In this document: positions 43,607 to 54,293 of the stretch, one piece after another
Numbering within the stretch: position 1 is the first letter of the stretch
How the letters are laid out: every line of letters begins with the position of its first letter
NCBI GenBank assembly: GCA_037501455.1
Contig: CM074856.1
Location: 17,939,001-18,003,000 of the forward strand
Reading direction: 5' to 3'
Source: Lantana camara
Lineage: Eukaryota > Streptophyta > Magnoliopsida > Lamiales > Verbenaceae
DNA length: 64,000 nt
Translations under genes and position numbers: made by a program
The notes under the pieces: generated by a model
Seen by the model: the letters and a program-made list of their open reading frames with translations, nothing else
Databases searched by the model: none
Told to the model about the DNA's origin: nothing

Positions 43607-43707
43607 GAGAGACGGGGTTCTCTCTTCTGTGTGAGAGACGGGGTGCTCTCTTATTTGTTGAGAAACGGGGCTTTCTCATTAATTGTTTGGGGAGACGGGG
43701 TTCTCTC
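43607..43707 (+). other. Four phased stem-loops, first copy
   Basis: GAGAGACGGGGTTCTCTC (43607), GAGAGACGGGGTGCTCTC (43633), GAGAAACGGGGCTTTCTC (43660) and GAGACGGGGTTCTCTC (43692). Each is a short stem with an ACGGGG loop. The third changes both arms (GAGAAA with TTTCTC), preserving pairing. Confidence 0.8.
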
Positions 43708-44574
43708 ATCTTGTGTTTTAAATTGTGGTTAGAGTAGTGGACCTGGGGACCAGGTCCTTTTAAGGAGGGGTTATTGTAACGCCCCAATCTTTCAATTATG
43801 CAATATGTGATTTAATGTGAAATAATTGCCAATTATGACTTAATTGTTTAATTACTTAATTGTCCTTAATTGATCACTTTATAAGCTTAGGGACTTAATT
43901 GCATGAAATAGTCTTGGACTTAATTGATCATTTTCCATAAGATTGAACTTAATTGCATGACTTATGTTTTGGGGGGATTAAATTGCAAATTGTGTTTAGA
44001 CTTATAATATCTAGCTTATATCCCTTTTATTGCATACAAACATTTGCACACTTGATCACTCCTCTCTTCCCCTTATCCCGATCCAAACCCTACCAAGAAG
44101 AGAAGGGATTTTAACCATTCAAGCAATATTTGTGAAGGAAGTTTGTATTAGGAGCATCATCATCATCATCATATCTTCATCCTTTCTTCTATTTCCTCCA
44201 TTTAAGGTAACCTTGGAGATTTATATGAATTCTTGAACCTTGAGTAGTAACTAGAGATTATGGTTTAAGCTTGTTTAGTTATGTTTTACTTGGTGGAAGC
44301 ATGAATACTTGGTTATAGCTTGAACTTAATGTACATATTATGAAGTTTATAAGCTTGGAGCATGAGTTCATTTATGGGTTTGATCTTGATGATTCTTGAT
44401 GATTAAACATGGATTTAAGTGTTTATATGAGTTATTATTGAACTATAAGTATGTTAGCATGTTTATTTCATGATTTATATGCATTTGGAGCTTGTTATGT
44501 GATCATTTGTGGATTTGTGGTTTGGTTCGTATTTCCCCTGCATAACTGCTCCGTTTCTACTGATTCTGCTCTTT

Positions 44575-44766
44575 GGGAACGGCCCTTCCCGTCCCAGTTC
44601 ATTCTGGGAACGGCCGCTCCCACCCCCTTGCCAGCTGTCCCGCGAGACTGGGAACGGCCGTTCCCAGCCCCAAAGTTTCCAAAATTATTACAAACGCGCG
44701 GGATTGATTCAGGGAGCCGGGAAGGGCCCTTCCCAGCTCTAGTTCAAAACTGGAACGACCGTTCCC
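44575..44766. repeat. Palindromic motif cluster in LTR A
   Basis: Five variants of GGGAACGGCCGTTCCC at 44575, 44606, 44648, 44719 and 44752. The copy at 44648-44667 is a perfect 20-bp palindrome CTGGGAACGGCCGTTCCCAG. The copy at 44719 is the perfect palindrome GGGAAGGGCCCTTCCC. Confidence 0.85.
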
Positions 44767-45194
44767 ATGCTCCAGTGGGGTTTCTGTATTTTCTGCATAA
44801 AATGTAACTTTCCAGATCAGTTTCTAAGGCCATAATTGATTGATACGTGTTATTATATGCTTGTTTTATGCTTAAATATGATCATGACATTTGATAATTG
44901 CCCATTCTCGTTATTGCACGTCATGTTACGCCGTTCGTCCTAATTGGTTCATTTGAGTTGTGTCTTATGTACACTTGTCTTTGTTGCACAGACCAGCACA
45001 CCAGTGACGTGGAGTGGGCTTCTTAGGCCGTGTCTTTCTCTTTATTTTGTCGGCAGGTGAGGTTTAGTAGCTAGATATCTAGAACCATTACAACCCTATG
45101 TGATGTTTTAAGCCAAAAGGTATATATATCTATAGTTTTCCAAACTCTATTGATTTTCAACTGATTTAATTGAAGTGTACTGTATTGATTGATC

Positions 45195-45514
45195 TCAATA
45201 GCCATGAAATGATCATCTTAGGGTGATCCTTTTGTCGACGGATGCTCCTATTACACTCGTAGTCTCTGAAGGATGAGAACCAACTATGTAGCATCTACAT
45301 CGAGAATTCAAGTATTGTATACGTCATTAGTCGTTCCAGCCAAGAAAAAAAGTGCAGCACCAATAAATCCATGAGAGATTATTTGTAAAAGGGCTCCGTT
45401 GAGCCCCATATCAGTGATAGAACCAATTCCTATAATTATGAAACCCATATGAGATACAGAGGAATAGGCTATTCTTTTTTTTAAATTCCGTTGACCGAGA
45501 GATGTTAAAGCTGC
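45195..45514 (-). other. ndhD: Plastid DNA insertion (NUPT) including an ndhD fragment
   Basis: LTR B reads straight through GATTGATC-GTGTTTTG where LTR A carries 320 extra bases. On the minus strand about 45514-45335 translates to [19 protein letters not shown] and then [20 protein letters not shown], which is plastid NdhD (NDH complex subunit 4). The leftmost ~135 bp (around 45195-45330) is a different sequence, possibly also organellar, that I could not place. It is not a functional gene. Confidence 0.85.
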
Positions 45515-46432
45515 GTGTTTTGGGCGAGTATATTGTACCGTGCACTGTGGGCCCGAGAGTTAGTGTTTGAGCCAACCGGGAAAACATGGGTTGACGGGTA
45601 ACTCTTACACTCCTCTCAACCGTGGGGATGAACCCTGAATCCACCAGGAGGTTTGGTGGAGGAAGGAGTCCCGTACGTGGGAGTCATGTTCCCGACGTAC
45701 ACCGTGTTTACCGTGGATGGTTCGGGCCTTGCAAACCCACCATCATTGGAGGAAGAAGGAGTCATTGAAACTGCTACGTGTGCATTGTAAATGATTGCAT
45801 GATCACTTAATTAATTAAAAGTATCGTGATTGTACACTGTCGGAGTAAGGTTGGAGAATTGTCCTCACTCGCCGGGCCACTGATTGATTGACTGAAAATG
45901 ATTAATTGTTAAATCTGATAGTCGTAATCTCGGGCAAGCTCTATGTTGTTATTGAACTTAGATTGTTTTCGGTTATAAAACCTTACCCGAGGTTAGGATT
46001 TGCATGTTATCTGCGTTTATATCTATTATGCCCCTCGCTCAGTCTGTGGTAGACTGACACCTCACTTTTCAGTTTTGCAGGTCGTGTGCTAGGCGGGATT
46101 GGTGTCGAGTCAAGTCTTTCATTTCGGGTCTAGCACGTGTCCATTCTACTTTGTTGCATATGTATTGTTATCTACGGTTTTATAAAATGCTATAGATTTC
46201 GGAAGATGATAATGTATTGATATGTAATGTTAGGTTTTGGTTTACTTGATAAATGCTCGTGAATGGCATGCTTATGTTTATTCCTTTTTGCATTGTGGTA
46301 ATTGGTTTGGGGTTAGTCCCGCCTAACTAGTTAGTCTTTGTTTCTTGTCACCCGTTCGCTATGTCTTAGTTCATGTATGGATTGTCCGTTTCATATGTGG
46401 ACTGAACTATAGTGCGGGTGTTACATCTACGG

Positions 46433-46450
46433 TGGTATCAGAGCCCGGTT
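46433..46450 (+). other. Primer-binding site of the gypsy element
   Basis: TGGTATCAGAGCCCGGTT, seven bases after LTR A; initiator tRNA-Met type. Confidence 0.9.
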
Positions 46451-46670
46451 GCAAAACCGGGTCTCAAGTGTCGTGTCTTGTGAGTCTAGATCGCACGGCA
46501 TAGGAATTAATTGTCAACTTGAGAGTCTTGCATTATTATTTGAAGTTATTTGACCCTATTTCAAGTATTTGAAAGTCTTTGAATTATGTGATTTAATTGT
46601 AACTTGAGAGTTAATTGCAACCATTTGCATCCACTAATTCAACATGCATTCTTAGTGTCTTGAATACAGG

Positions 46671-47366
46671 ATGCATCGAGGTCGCCATCATCGTGATCGT
46701 TCTCTGGGACATCGACATCGTCGTCATCATCATCGAGAGAGATCACCACCCCCTCCAGCTCAACCACAGGACTTCATGAATGTTGTGGTTGACCTTATAG
46801 ATCAGAGGATGAGAGAGCATGTTCCTCCCGCACCGCCTGCTCCACCGGTGCAATTAGAAACACCTATCTCAACACCGCCTGCTCCACCGGTGCAATTAGA
46901 AGCACCTATCTCAACTATACTTCGGGAATTCCAGAATCAACACCCTCGTAAATTCTTCAACGGCAATGATACCGAGGCGGAGATGTGGTTAAAGGAAGTA
47001 GAGAGAATTTGGGAGCTTATACCATGTGAGTCTCGAGAGAAAGCTCGTTGCACCATTACATTGATCCAAGGAGAGGCTTACTCTTGGTGGGAAAGTACTA
47101 AGATAGTGTTGGAGGCCGCCGGGGAGGAAATTAATTGGGAGGTATTTGCTCGGGAGTTTAAGAACAAGTTCATCCCCCCATCAGCGCGTACTAGGAGATT
47201 GAAGGAGTTCACGGAATTAAAGCAAGGAAGGATGTCAGTTTCGGAGTATATAGCCGAGTATGAGAGGCTATCTCGCTACGCATCTAATATAGCGAGTGAT
47301 GACTTTCATAAAGCACGTCAATACAAGCACGTGGGCCAAAGCTACTATCAAAGCTTTGAAAGTTGA
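46671..47366 (+). pseudogene. Gag of the gypsy element, N-terminal and capsid part
   Basis: 231 codons: His/Arg-rich start, Pro-rich linker with a duplicated PPAPPVQLE segment, then the gag domain (ILREFQNQHPRKFFNGNDTE, MWLKEVERIWELIPC, then AYSWWES and FKNKFIPPS) up to YEAYERLSRYA-like sequence. After SDDFHKAR the frame runs into unrelated residues and stops, because an internal deletion and frameshift join the capsid to the C-terminal segment in another frame. Confidence 0.85.
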
Positions 47367-47628
47367 GGATACCGTAAATGCTAGGAGTTCTACCTCACGA
47401 GCGGGATCGACTCAGAAGACTCCACCTAAACCGGCTTTGTCACCATCTCCAGAAAAACCTCTCTGCACTTATTGTGGACGTGACACCCACACTTATGATG
47501 GTTGTAGGAAGCGGTTACGTCTGTGTTTCCGTTGTGGGAGTGCTGAGCATCAGATAGATACATGTCCGGAGCGACAAGAACTATCCACCGAGGGTCAACG
47601 ACCATTTCACAGGCAAGAACAACGGTGA
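47296..47628 (+). pseudogene. Gag of the gypsy element, zinc-knuckle part
   Basis: The coherent sequence begins around KALKVEDTVNARSS. It carries CTYCGRDTHTYDGC and the knuckle CFRCGSAEHQIDTC, and ends after RPFHRQEQR. Typical chromovirus Gag continues into protease and pol here; instead a stop and an untranslated region with hairpins follow. A duplicate of the last ~60 codons, with a small deletion, lies at 43240-43423. Confidence 0.85.
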
Positions 47629-47814
47629 ACGGTACATCTACACATGCATACCACGTGCATCATACGCTTTCTTATTTTGTATATTGCATTCTTTGTGTTT
47701 GCTATTTGTTCTTAGGTGAATAATTGAAGTGTTGACCTTTCCGTTTTCCTACTTGCTCAGTATGTGATGGTGTATGTAAGTGATTATTTAAGTTTGTGCG
47801 TGGTGTGTTTGTGT

Positions 47815-47915
47815 GAGAGACGGGGTTCTCTCTTCTGTGTGAGAGACGGGGTGCTCTCTTGTTTGTTGAGAAATAGGGCTTTCTCATTAATTGTTTGGGG
47901 AGACGGGGTTCTCTC
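47815..47915 (+). other. Four phased stem-loops, second copy
   Basis: Same series as 43607-43707, about 70 bases before the polypurine tract AAGGAGGGG of LTR B. The third loop reads ATAGGG here instead of ACGGGG, while its stem is unchanged. Confidence 0.8.
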
Positions 47916-47982
47916 GTCTTGTGTTTTAAATTGTGGTTAGAGTAGTGAACCTGGGGACCAGGTCCTTTTAAGGAGGGGTGAT

Positions 47983-50366
47983 TGTAACGCCCCAATCTTT
48001 CAATTATGCAATATGTGATTTAATGTGAAATAATTGCCAATTATGACTTAATTGTTTAATTACTTAATTGTCCTTAATTGATCACTTTATAAGCTTAGGG
48101 ACTTAATTGCATGAAATAGTCTTGGACTTAATTGATCATTTTCCATAAGATTGAACTTAATTGCATGACTTATGTTTTGGGGGGATTAAATTCCAAATTG
48201 TGCTTAGACTTGTAATATCTAGCTTATATCCCTTTTATTGCATACAAACATTTGCACACTTGATCACTCCTCTCTTCCCCTTATCCCGATCCAAACCCTA
48301 CCAAGAAGAGAAGGGATTTTAACCATTCAAGCAATATTTGTGAAGGAAGTTTGGATTAGGAGCATCATCATCATCATATCTTCATCCTTTCTTCTATTTC
48401 TTCCATTTAAGGTAACCTTGGAGATTTATATGAATTCTTGAACCTTGAGTAGTAACTAGAGATTATGGTTTAAGCTTGTTTAGTTATGTTTTACTTGGTG
48501 GAAGCATGAATACTTGGTTATAGCTTGAATTTAATGTACATATTATGAAGTTTATAAGCTTGGAGCATGAGTTCATTTATGGGTTTGATCTTGATGATTC
48601 TTGATGATTAAGCATGGATTTAAGTGTTTATATGAGTTATTATTGAACTATAAGTATGTTAGCATGTTTATTTCATGATTTATATGCATTTGGAGCTTGT
48701 TATGTGATCATTTGTGGATTTGTGGTTTGGTTCGTATTTCCCCTGCATAACTGCTCTGTTTCTGCTGCTTCTGCTCTTTGGGAACGACCCTTCCCGTCCC
48801 AGTCCATTCTGGGAACGGGCGTTCCCACCCCCTTGCCAGCTGTCCCGCAAGACTGGGAACGGCCCTTCCCAGTTTGGCTTGTGGCCGGAACGGCCCTTCC
48901 CAGCCCCAAAGTTTCCAAAATTATTACAGACGCGCAGGATTGATTCGGGGAGCTGGGAACGGCCCTTCCCAGCTCTAGTTCAAAACCGGAACGACCGTTC
49001 CCATGCTCCAGTGGGGTTTCTGTATTTTCTGCATAAAATGTAACTTTCCAGATCGGTTTCTAAGGCCATAATTGATTGATACGTGTTATTATATGCTTGT
49101 TTTATGCTTAAATATGATCATGACATTTGATAATTGCCCATTCTCGTTATTGCACGTCATGTTACGCCGTTCGTCCTAATTGGTTCATTTGAGTTGTGTC
49201 TTATGTACACTTGTCTTTGTTGCACAGACCAGCACACCAGTGACGTGGAGTGGGCTTCTTAGGCCGTGTCTTTCTCTTTATTTTGTCGGCAGGTGAGGTT
49301 TAGTTGCTAGATATCTAGAACCATTACAACCCTATGTGATGTTTTAAGCCAAAAGGTATATATATCTATAGTTTTCCAAACTCTATTGATTTTCAACTGA
49401 TTTAATTGAAGTGTACTGTATTGATTGATCGTGTTTTGGGCGAGTATATTGTACCGTGCACTGTGGGCCCGAGAGTTAGTGTTTGAGCCAACCGGGAAAA
49501 CATGGGCTGACGGGTAACTCTTACACTCCTCTCAACCGTGGGGATGAACCCTGAATCCACCAGGAGGTTTGGTGGAGGAAGGAGTCCCGTGCGTGGGAGT
49601 CATGTTCCTGACGTACACCGTGTTTACCGTGGATGGTTCGGGCCTTGCAAACCCACCATCATTGGAGGAAGCAGGAGTCATTGAAACTGCTACGTGTGCA
49701 CTGTAACTGATTGCATGATCACTTAATTAATTAAAAGTATCGTGATTGTACACTGTCGGAGTAAGGTTGGAGAATTGCCCTCACTCGCCGGGCCACTGAT
49801 TGATTGATTGAAAATGATTAATTGTTAAATCTGATAGTCGTAATCTCGGGAAAGCTCTATGTTATTATTGAACTTAGATTGTTTTCGGTTATAAAACCTT
49901 ACCCGAGGTTAGGATTTGCATGTTATCTGCGCTTATATCTATTATGCCCCTCGCTCAGTCTGTGGTAGACTGACACCTCACTTTTCAGTTTTGTAGGTCG
50001 TATGCTAGGCGGGATTGGTGTCGAGTCAAGTCTTTCATTTCGGGTCTAGCGCGTGTCCATTCTACTTTGTTGTATATGTATTGTTATCTACGGTTTTATA
50101 AAATGCTATAGATTTCGGAAGATGATAATGTATTGATATGTAATGTTAGGTTTTGGTTTACTTGATAAATGCTCGTGAATGGCATGCTTATGTTTATTCC
50201 TTTTGGCATTGTGGTAATTGGTTTGGGGTTAGTCCCGTCTAGCTAGTTAGTCTTTGTTTCTTGTCACCCGTTCGCTATGGCTTAGTTCATGTATGGATTG
50301 TCCGTTTCATATGTGGACTGAACTATAGTGCGGGGGATGTGGCACCTTTGCGCTTCGGGTGTTACA
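47983..50366 (+). repeat. LTR B of the gypsy array (2384 bp)
   Basis: TGTAACGCCCC...GGTGTTACA; lacks the plastid insert. Its end contains 24 bases (GATGTGGCACCTTTGCGCTT core) missing from LTR A. Confidence 0.92.
48780..49001. repeat. Palindromic motif cluster in LTR B
   Basis: Six variants of GGGAACGGCC(C/G)TTCCC, one more than LTR A because of a 31-bp unit gain or loss. Confidence 0.85.
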
Positions 50367-50369
50367 CCA

Positions 50370-50738
50370 CCATATACCATATCTAATATGGCCACTGCAC
50401 CTGGCCCTTCCATGTTCGAGAAGCTGGAAATGGGAAATAACCGAAGGCAACCGCAACATCCCAGGAGTATACTTACTGTTGAGGGTGTGCAACAAGTAGC
50501 AAAACAAGACTTGGCCACCAAAAACAAAAGAACAAGAAAGACCCTTGGAGTAAGAATGAGGGTCCCTCCTACTATGGACCAAGAACATCATATATCAACT
50601 CAGCAGAGTATGACCAATCCACTTCAAAGCAAGAAGATTGTGGTTAAGTCAGGGAAGAAGTTTCTAGAGCTATCAGTAGGCAGGGATGGGTCTTTTTCCT
50701 TTTGTGGCTTTTCTAAGATTTATTATCTCTGTCTCTGA
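50370..50738 (+). pseudogene. MULE transposase C-terminus after the gypsy insertion
   Basis: The frame PYTISNMATAPGPSMFEKLE follows the LTR B end directly and reads about 120 codons to a stop at 50738, with basic residues and no known domain. Its position and direction make it the last part of the transposase gene interrupted at 43238. Confidence 0.6.
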
Positions 50739-51019
50739 ACAATATAGCTCTTTTTTTCTTTTGTGGCTTTTGGTAATGTATTAGTTACCAGTGCTTATGA
50801 TGTTCTTTTTGGTGAAACGTTATGTAAGACATTTACTTTTGTTATGGTTATGCATCATCTTGTTTGACACCAACTTATCTCATCAAATTTTTTCATATTC
50901 ACTGGAGTCTGGAAACTGTAAAATACAACTACTAAGTGGAAACAAAATATACTAAATGGGATTTAATTTATAGTACCTTCACTGTACAATGTGGTACTGG
51001 GGTTGATACAATTAACCCA

Positions 51020-51500
51020 TTACATCTTGTTAAACAGAGCAACCAACAAAATACAGACAAACATTACTACTACAAAGATCTTGACACCAAGAACATATGC
51101 TTCTCTCCACACTTTCTTTTCGAGGATAGCTGCTTCAGCCTCGAGTTTATTAATCTTCTTCAGGAGTCCAGGTATGATGACCTTAGACCTTTCACACATT
51201 GGGGGATCATGCCACCTAAACAACTTGCAAGTCTGTTTTGAAACAAGCCAAAATTGAAGAAATTAAAAAAAATTCCAACATCAGTGCTAACTTTTTAGGC
51301 AAAAATTACACAACAATTTCGAAACAAACCTGGCTCTCACACGAGTAAAAACGCCTTCCAGGGTGCTCTCCTCTCCAGGCAGTACGTATAACAACACTCT
51401 TCTCACAAAAACAATGAAAGGATGGGGGATCTTCAAGCCATGGAGATGTCGTTGAGTGGGCCGCTGAGTGCATGTTGGAGGAAAACCGCGAGTTGGCCAT
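51020..51500 (-). CDS. MULE passenger gene: GRF-type zinc finger protein with C-terminal membrane segment
   Basis: Two exons on the minus strand, 51500-51330 and 51232-51020, joined by a GT-AG intron (GTTTGT; AAAACAG) to 127 residues without lesions. The finger reads CFCEKSVVIRTAWRGEHPGR, then RFYSCE, TCKLFRWHD and MC, matching the GRF zinc finger (single-strand nucleic acid binding in other proteins). A short coiled coil (LLKKINKLEAEAAILEKKV) and a transmembrane helix (IFVVVMFVCILLVALF) follow. It is convergent with the transposase gene inside the MULE TIRs, a layout seen in other plant MULEs as far as I recall. Role unknown. Confidence 0.8.
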
Positions 51501-51648
51501 GGGGTTTGAATTCGGTGTAGACGGAGTAGTTGGGGGAGATAATTCTTAGGGTTCTTATTTGGTTGGGGAATTGGAAATTCCTAGCTTCTCTGTTCACTGA
51601 TAGGATGGATTTAGGGGGGGAATTTTCCCCCCCATAAAATTACCTTAC

Positions 51649-51920
51649 ATGGCATTTTTGTAAGTAAATGAATTTCATATGTGTAAATACAGCTGGCGGG
51701 ATTTGGGTGATGTGTACGCGAATTTGTGGATAGCATGGCTTCAGGTGAGACACGTTGGCATTCGGGTCGGATATCCGGCGGATCTGAGCTCTCATGGGCA
51801 AAATTGGTTTTTTTTTGCATTTTTTAAATAGCTGTGGTTTTTTTTTTTTTCCGCCGGAAAACTTAGAGTACCAAAAATGCTAAAACGTAGGAGTTGGTAT
51901 ACCAATTTTGCATTTTTCCC
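51649..51920 (-). repeat. Right TIR of the MULE
   Basis: Inverted copy of 39621-39891 ending TTTTGCATTTTTCCC. Confidence 0.92.
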
Positions 51921-52070
51921 TAATTTTCATTTTCTTCTCTCAAATATTCTTCACTCTTTCTTCAGCACACTTGATTTTCTAGAAATCTCTTATAATCTCT
52001 TAATCCTTTTCAAGAGATATATTAATAATTAAGTGACAAATTCTCAAATAATAATAATAATAATAATTAT

Positions 52071-52113
<43 letters not shown>

Positions 52114-53270
52114 GTAAGGCCAAATAATATAATATTGAATTCAAATCGCTCACTCATTAATTCTTCCATTTTAATTGAAAATAAATGGGGACACATAATA
52201 TAATATTTATAATATAATTCTTTTAAGTAATAATACTTCTTTCTTATAGTAGGAAAAACCCCAACACTGATATGCCTAAAATGACTTACTTAAACTCAAA
52301 ATTCTGAATATTATATATATATTCCTTTGAAAGACATTAAATAGACTATATGAACTCTATTTATCATCATCAAACATGAACCAATTATGAAATATTAGCT
52401 TTTTCGATTTTTTTAGTTTTATAATTTATTTCTATGGATCGAGACGGATAGACCAAGCAATTAATGTTGCAATTAAGAAAGAAAAATACAGGTTACCTTA
52501 ATACGCATATAGTTGTAAATTTAAGTTTCTATTTAAATTCATCATTAATTTTCAATAATATTAAGAGAAAAATGGTACAAAGAATTTATTCTGTTATACA
52601 TAGTAATCATGCCATGCCATGCCATGCCATGTGATTATTGATTCTCGATTGTTTCATTTGATATATATATATATATCGAATCTATTCGGGTACATGAACA
52701 CATAATCCAACTTAATTAATCAACTTTTTAAACTAGCTAACCAATTATATATTTACAACAAAATATTGTTTATAATAAACTTTCCAACCCACAATTTACA
52801 TATATCAATATTTTCCAAATATTTTATTGAATTACAAACTAATATATACCCTCGGCTAACTAAAAATATTATAATATATTCGAATCTGAATAAAACCGAC
52901 GAATACCTTTGAATTTTCATTGTAACTTTTTAAAATTGTAGGTTTTCCTTTTCAAATATTCGTTAGGAGAATCTCCATCCGATGTCGAGTTATAAGATTT
53001 TGCCCCCGTGGCTACCGTACAAAAATTCTTGAGTTTGCCATCGGCTTTTGATAGTTTTCATACAATGAAAATTAAGTTTTAATTTTGTTTTTTTATTATT
53101 CGACCCATCATCTTCCTCGCACGTTCTTTAGAATTACTTTTTCGAAAATAAAAACTCACAAATTGGAAATAGTTACAACCCTAACGTGTAGAATTTGTGA
53201 CTGTATTTTACATGACTTGAAATGAAAAAAGTTAGAGAAATAATTTCCTTAGAAAGGAAGAATAGGAAAA
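51921..53270. other. AT-rich intergenic DNA
   Basis: No gene recognised. It contains a long TA microsatellite (about 52073-52110) and about five tandem ATGCC units (52608-52634). From about 53285 the sequence matches the region upstream of the first AG-peptide gene. Confidence 0.6.
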
Positions 53271-54008
53271 GTAATGAGCTAAACTCCCACACCAACCAGA
53301 GTCCAGCTTACCCTTACCCTTACCCCACCACCATCGGACATCGCGCCGTTCATTTCATGTGCACTCTTAAATTATATTTATTTTGTGCGGTAAATTACCT
53401 CTACATCCCTTCTATTACGTATGTTGCGAGATATATGGATATTTTTTAAAATATTATTTTGAGTTATTATATCATATTGGGTATTTTTATTAGATATTGT
53501 ATCCGATACTTTTCACATGGAAATGAATGATCAGGTTGAAGTCTAAATACGCCTAATTACATCTTGTAATTTGTTCTTATGAATGTGTGACATTATCTGA
53601 AAAATAAATCTATTAACCACTTGAACCTATTTTTATCGGCAATTATATGATGATATTCATTAGCTTATATGGCCATTACAAGTTGTTTAATAGAATTAAT
53701 TGAAGTCGCCGTTCAAGAAATAAACAAACTAATTGTAGCAACATTAATAATCCAAATATCTAAATAAATTCACCTCATATTGCATGCCCCAAATTTAAAA
53801 AAAAAAAAAAAAAAAACCCTATACTTCCTCACACCTAATATTTCTAAAAATATCATTTTATCATATTACGTGGTATTAAACTCTCGTATCAGACACCATA
53901 TCCAACCTATTTATTCATCTACTTTTCTGGTTGGATTGTTCTTCGTCAACCTGGCATGCCCCCACCCACCGCCACCCCACCTCGTGGGTCCACACGCATT
54001 TGCATACA

Positions 54009-54023
54009 AACCCTATATATATA
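54009..54023 (+). promoter_or_regulatory. TATA box of the second AG-peptide gene
   Basis: CCCTATATATATATAC, homologous to the TATA region of the intact paralog at 36937. The copia element inserted about 80 bp downstream, between this promoter and the start codon. Confidence 0.6.
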
Positions 54024-54102
54024 TACGGTATACCTCTCCATAAATAATCACCATCTCAACCATCACATTAACTCTTCTCTACTTCCCTTATTTTTCTCAA
54101 AC

Positions 54103-54281
54103 TGTTAAAGTATAGAGAATAAGATAGGAATTGAATGAATTCATTGTAATTGATTTTTTCTTGTATGTTACACATTACAGGAGTGCCAATATTTAACCTA
54201 CTAATCCCTACAAGTCAGGGATTCATAAATCAGTTATATAAGGTAACACAATTTCCTCCTGATTTCTCGTATTTCCTAACA
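54103..54281 (-). repeat. 3' LTR of the copia element
   Basis: 179 bp, TGTTAAAG...CCTAACA. The minus strand begins TGTTAGGAAATACG. Confidence 0.96.
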
Positions 54282-54293
54282 CTCCCCCTCAAG

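Larger units (their letters stand above)
43775..46425 (+). repeat. LTR A of the gypsy array (2651 bp including a 320-bp insert)
   Basis: TGTAACGCCCC...GGTGTTACA. Apart from the plastid insert at 45195-45514, a missing 31-bp palindrome unit and a missing 24-bp stretch near its end, it is nearly identical to LTR B. Confidence 0.92.
43238..50366 (+). mobile_element. Gag-only Ty3/gypsy array (partial interior, LTR, interior, LTR) inside the MULE
   Basis: Order: truncated interior 43238-43774, LTR 43775-46425, interior 46426-47982, LTR 47983-50366. The first interior piece duplicates 47428-47982 and carries a 24-bp deletion. This arrangement, two units sharing an LTR, fits unequal recombination between elements followed by loss of the left end. 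There is no pol anywhere, so it depended on other elements for reverse transcriptase and integrase. Confidence 0.88.
39621..51920 (+). mobile_element. Mutator-like element (MULE) with ~270-bp TIRs, split by a gypsy array
   Basis: TIRs at 39621-39891 and 51649-51920 both begin GGGAAAAATGCAAAATTGGT when read inward. Flanks TAATTTTTAA and TAATTTTCAT form an imperfect 9-10-bp target duplication. It contains a transposase gene (plus strand, broken) and a GRF-zinc-finger gene (minus strand, intact). The gypsy array 43238-50366 sits in the transposase gene. Without it the MULE would be about 5.2 kb. Confidence 0.92.

Noticed and set aside
43494..43787. 97-codon minus-strand frame, duplicated at 47702-47995
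   Set aside because: Antisense of the hairpin region and LTR start. The duplication is that of the retroelement, and no protein-like conservation is apparent.
44451..45043. Frames of 77-118 codons in LTR A and their equivalents at 48656-49043
   Set aside because: They translate the GGGAACGGCC palindromes in different frames. Indels between the two LTRs change them freely.
45195..45514. Functional ndhD gene
   Set aside because: Only about 60 codons of the gene are present, inside a nuclear retroelement LTR, without start, stop or plastid context.
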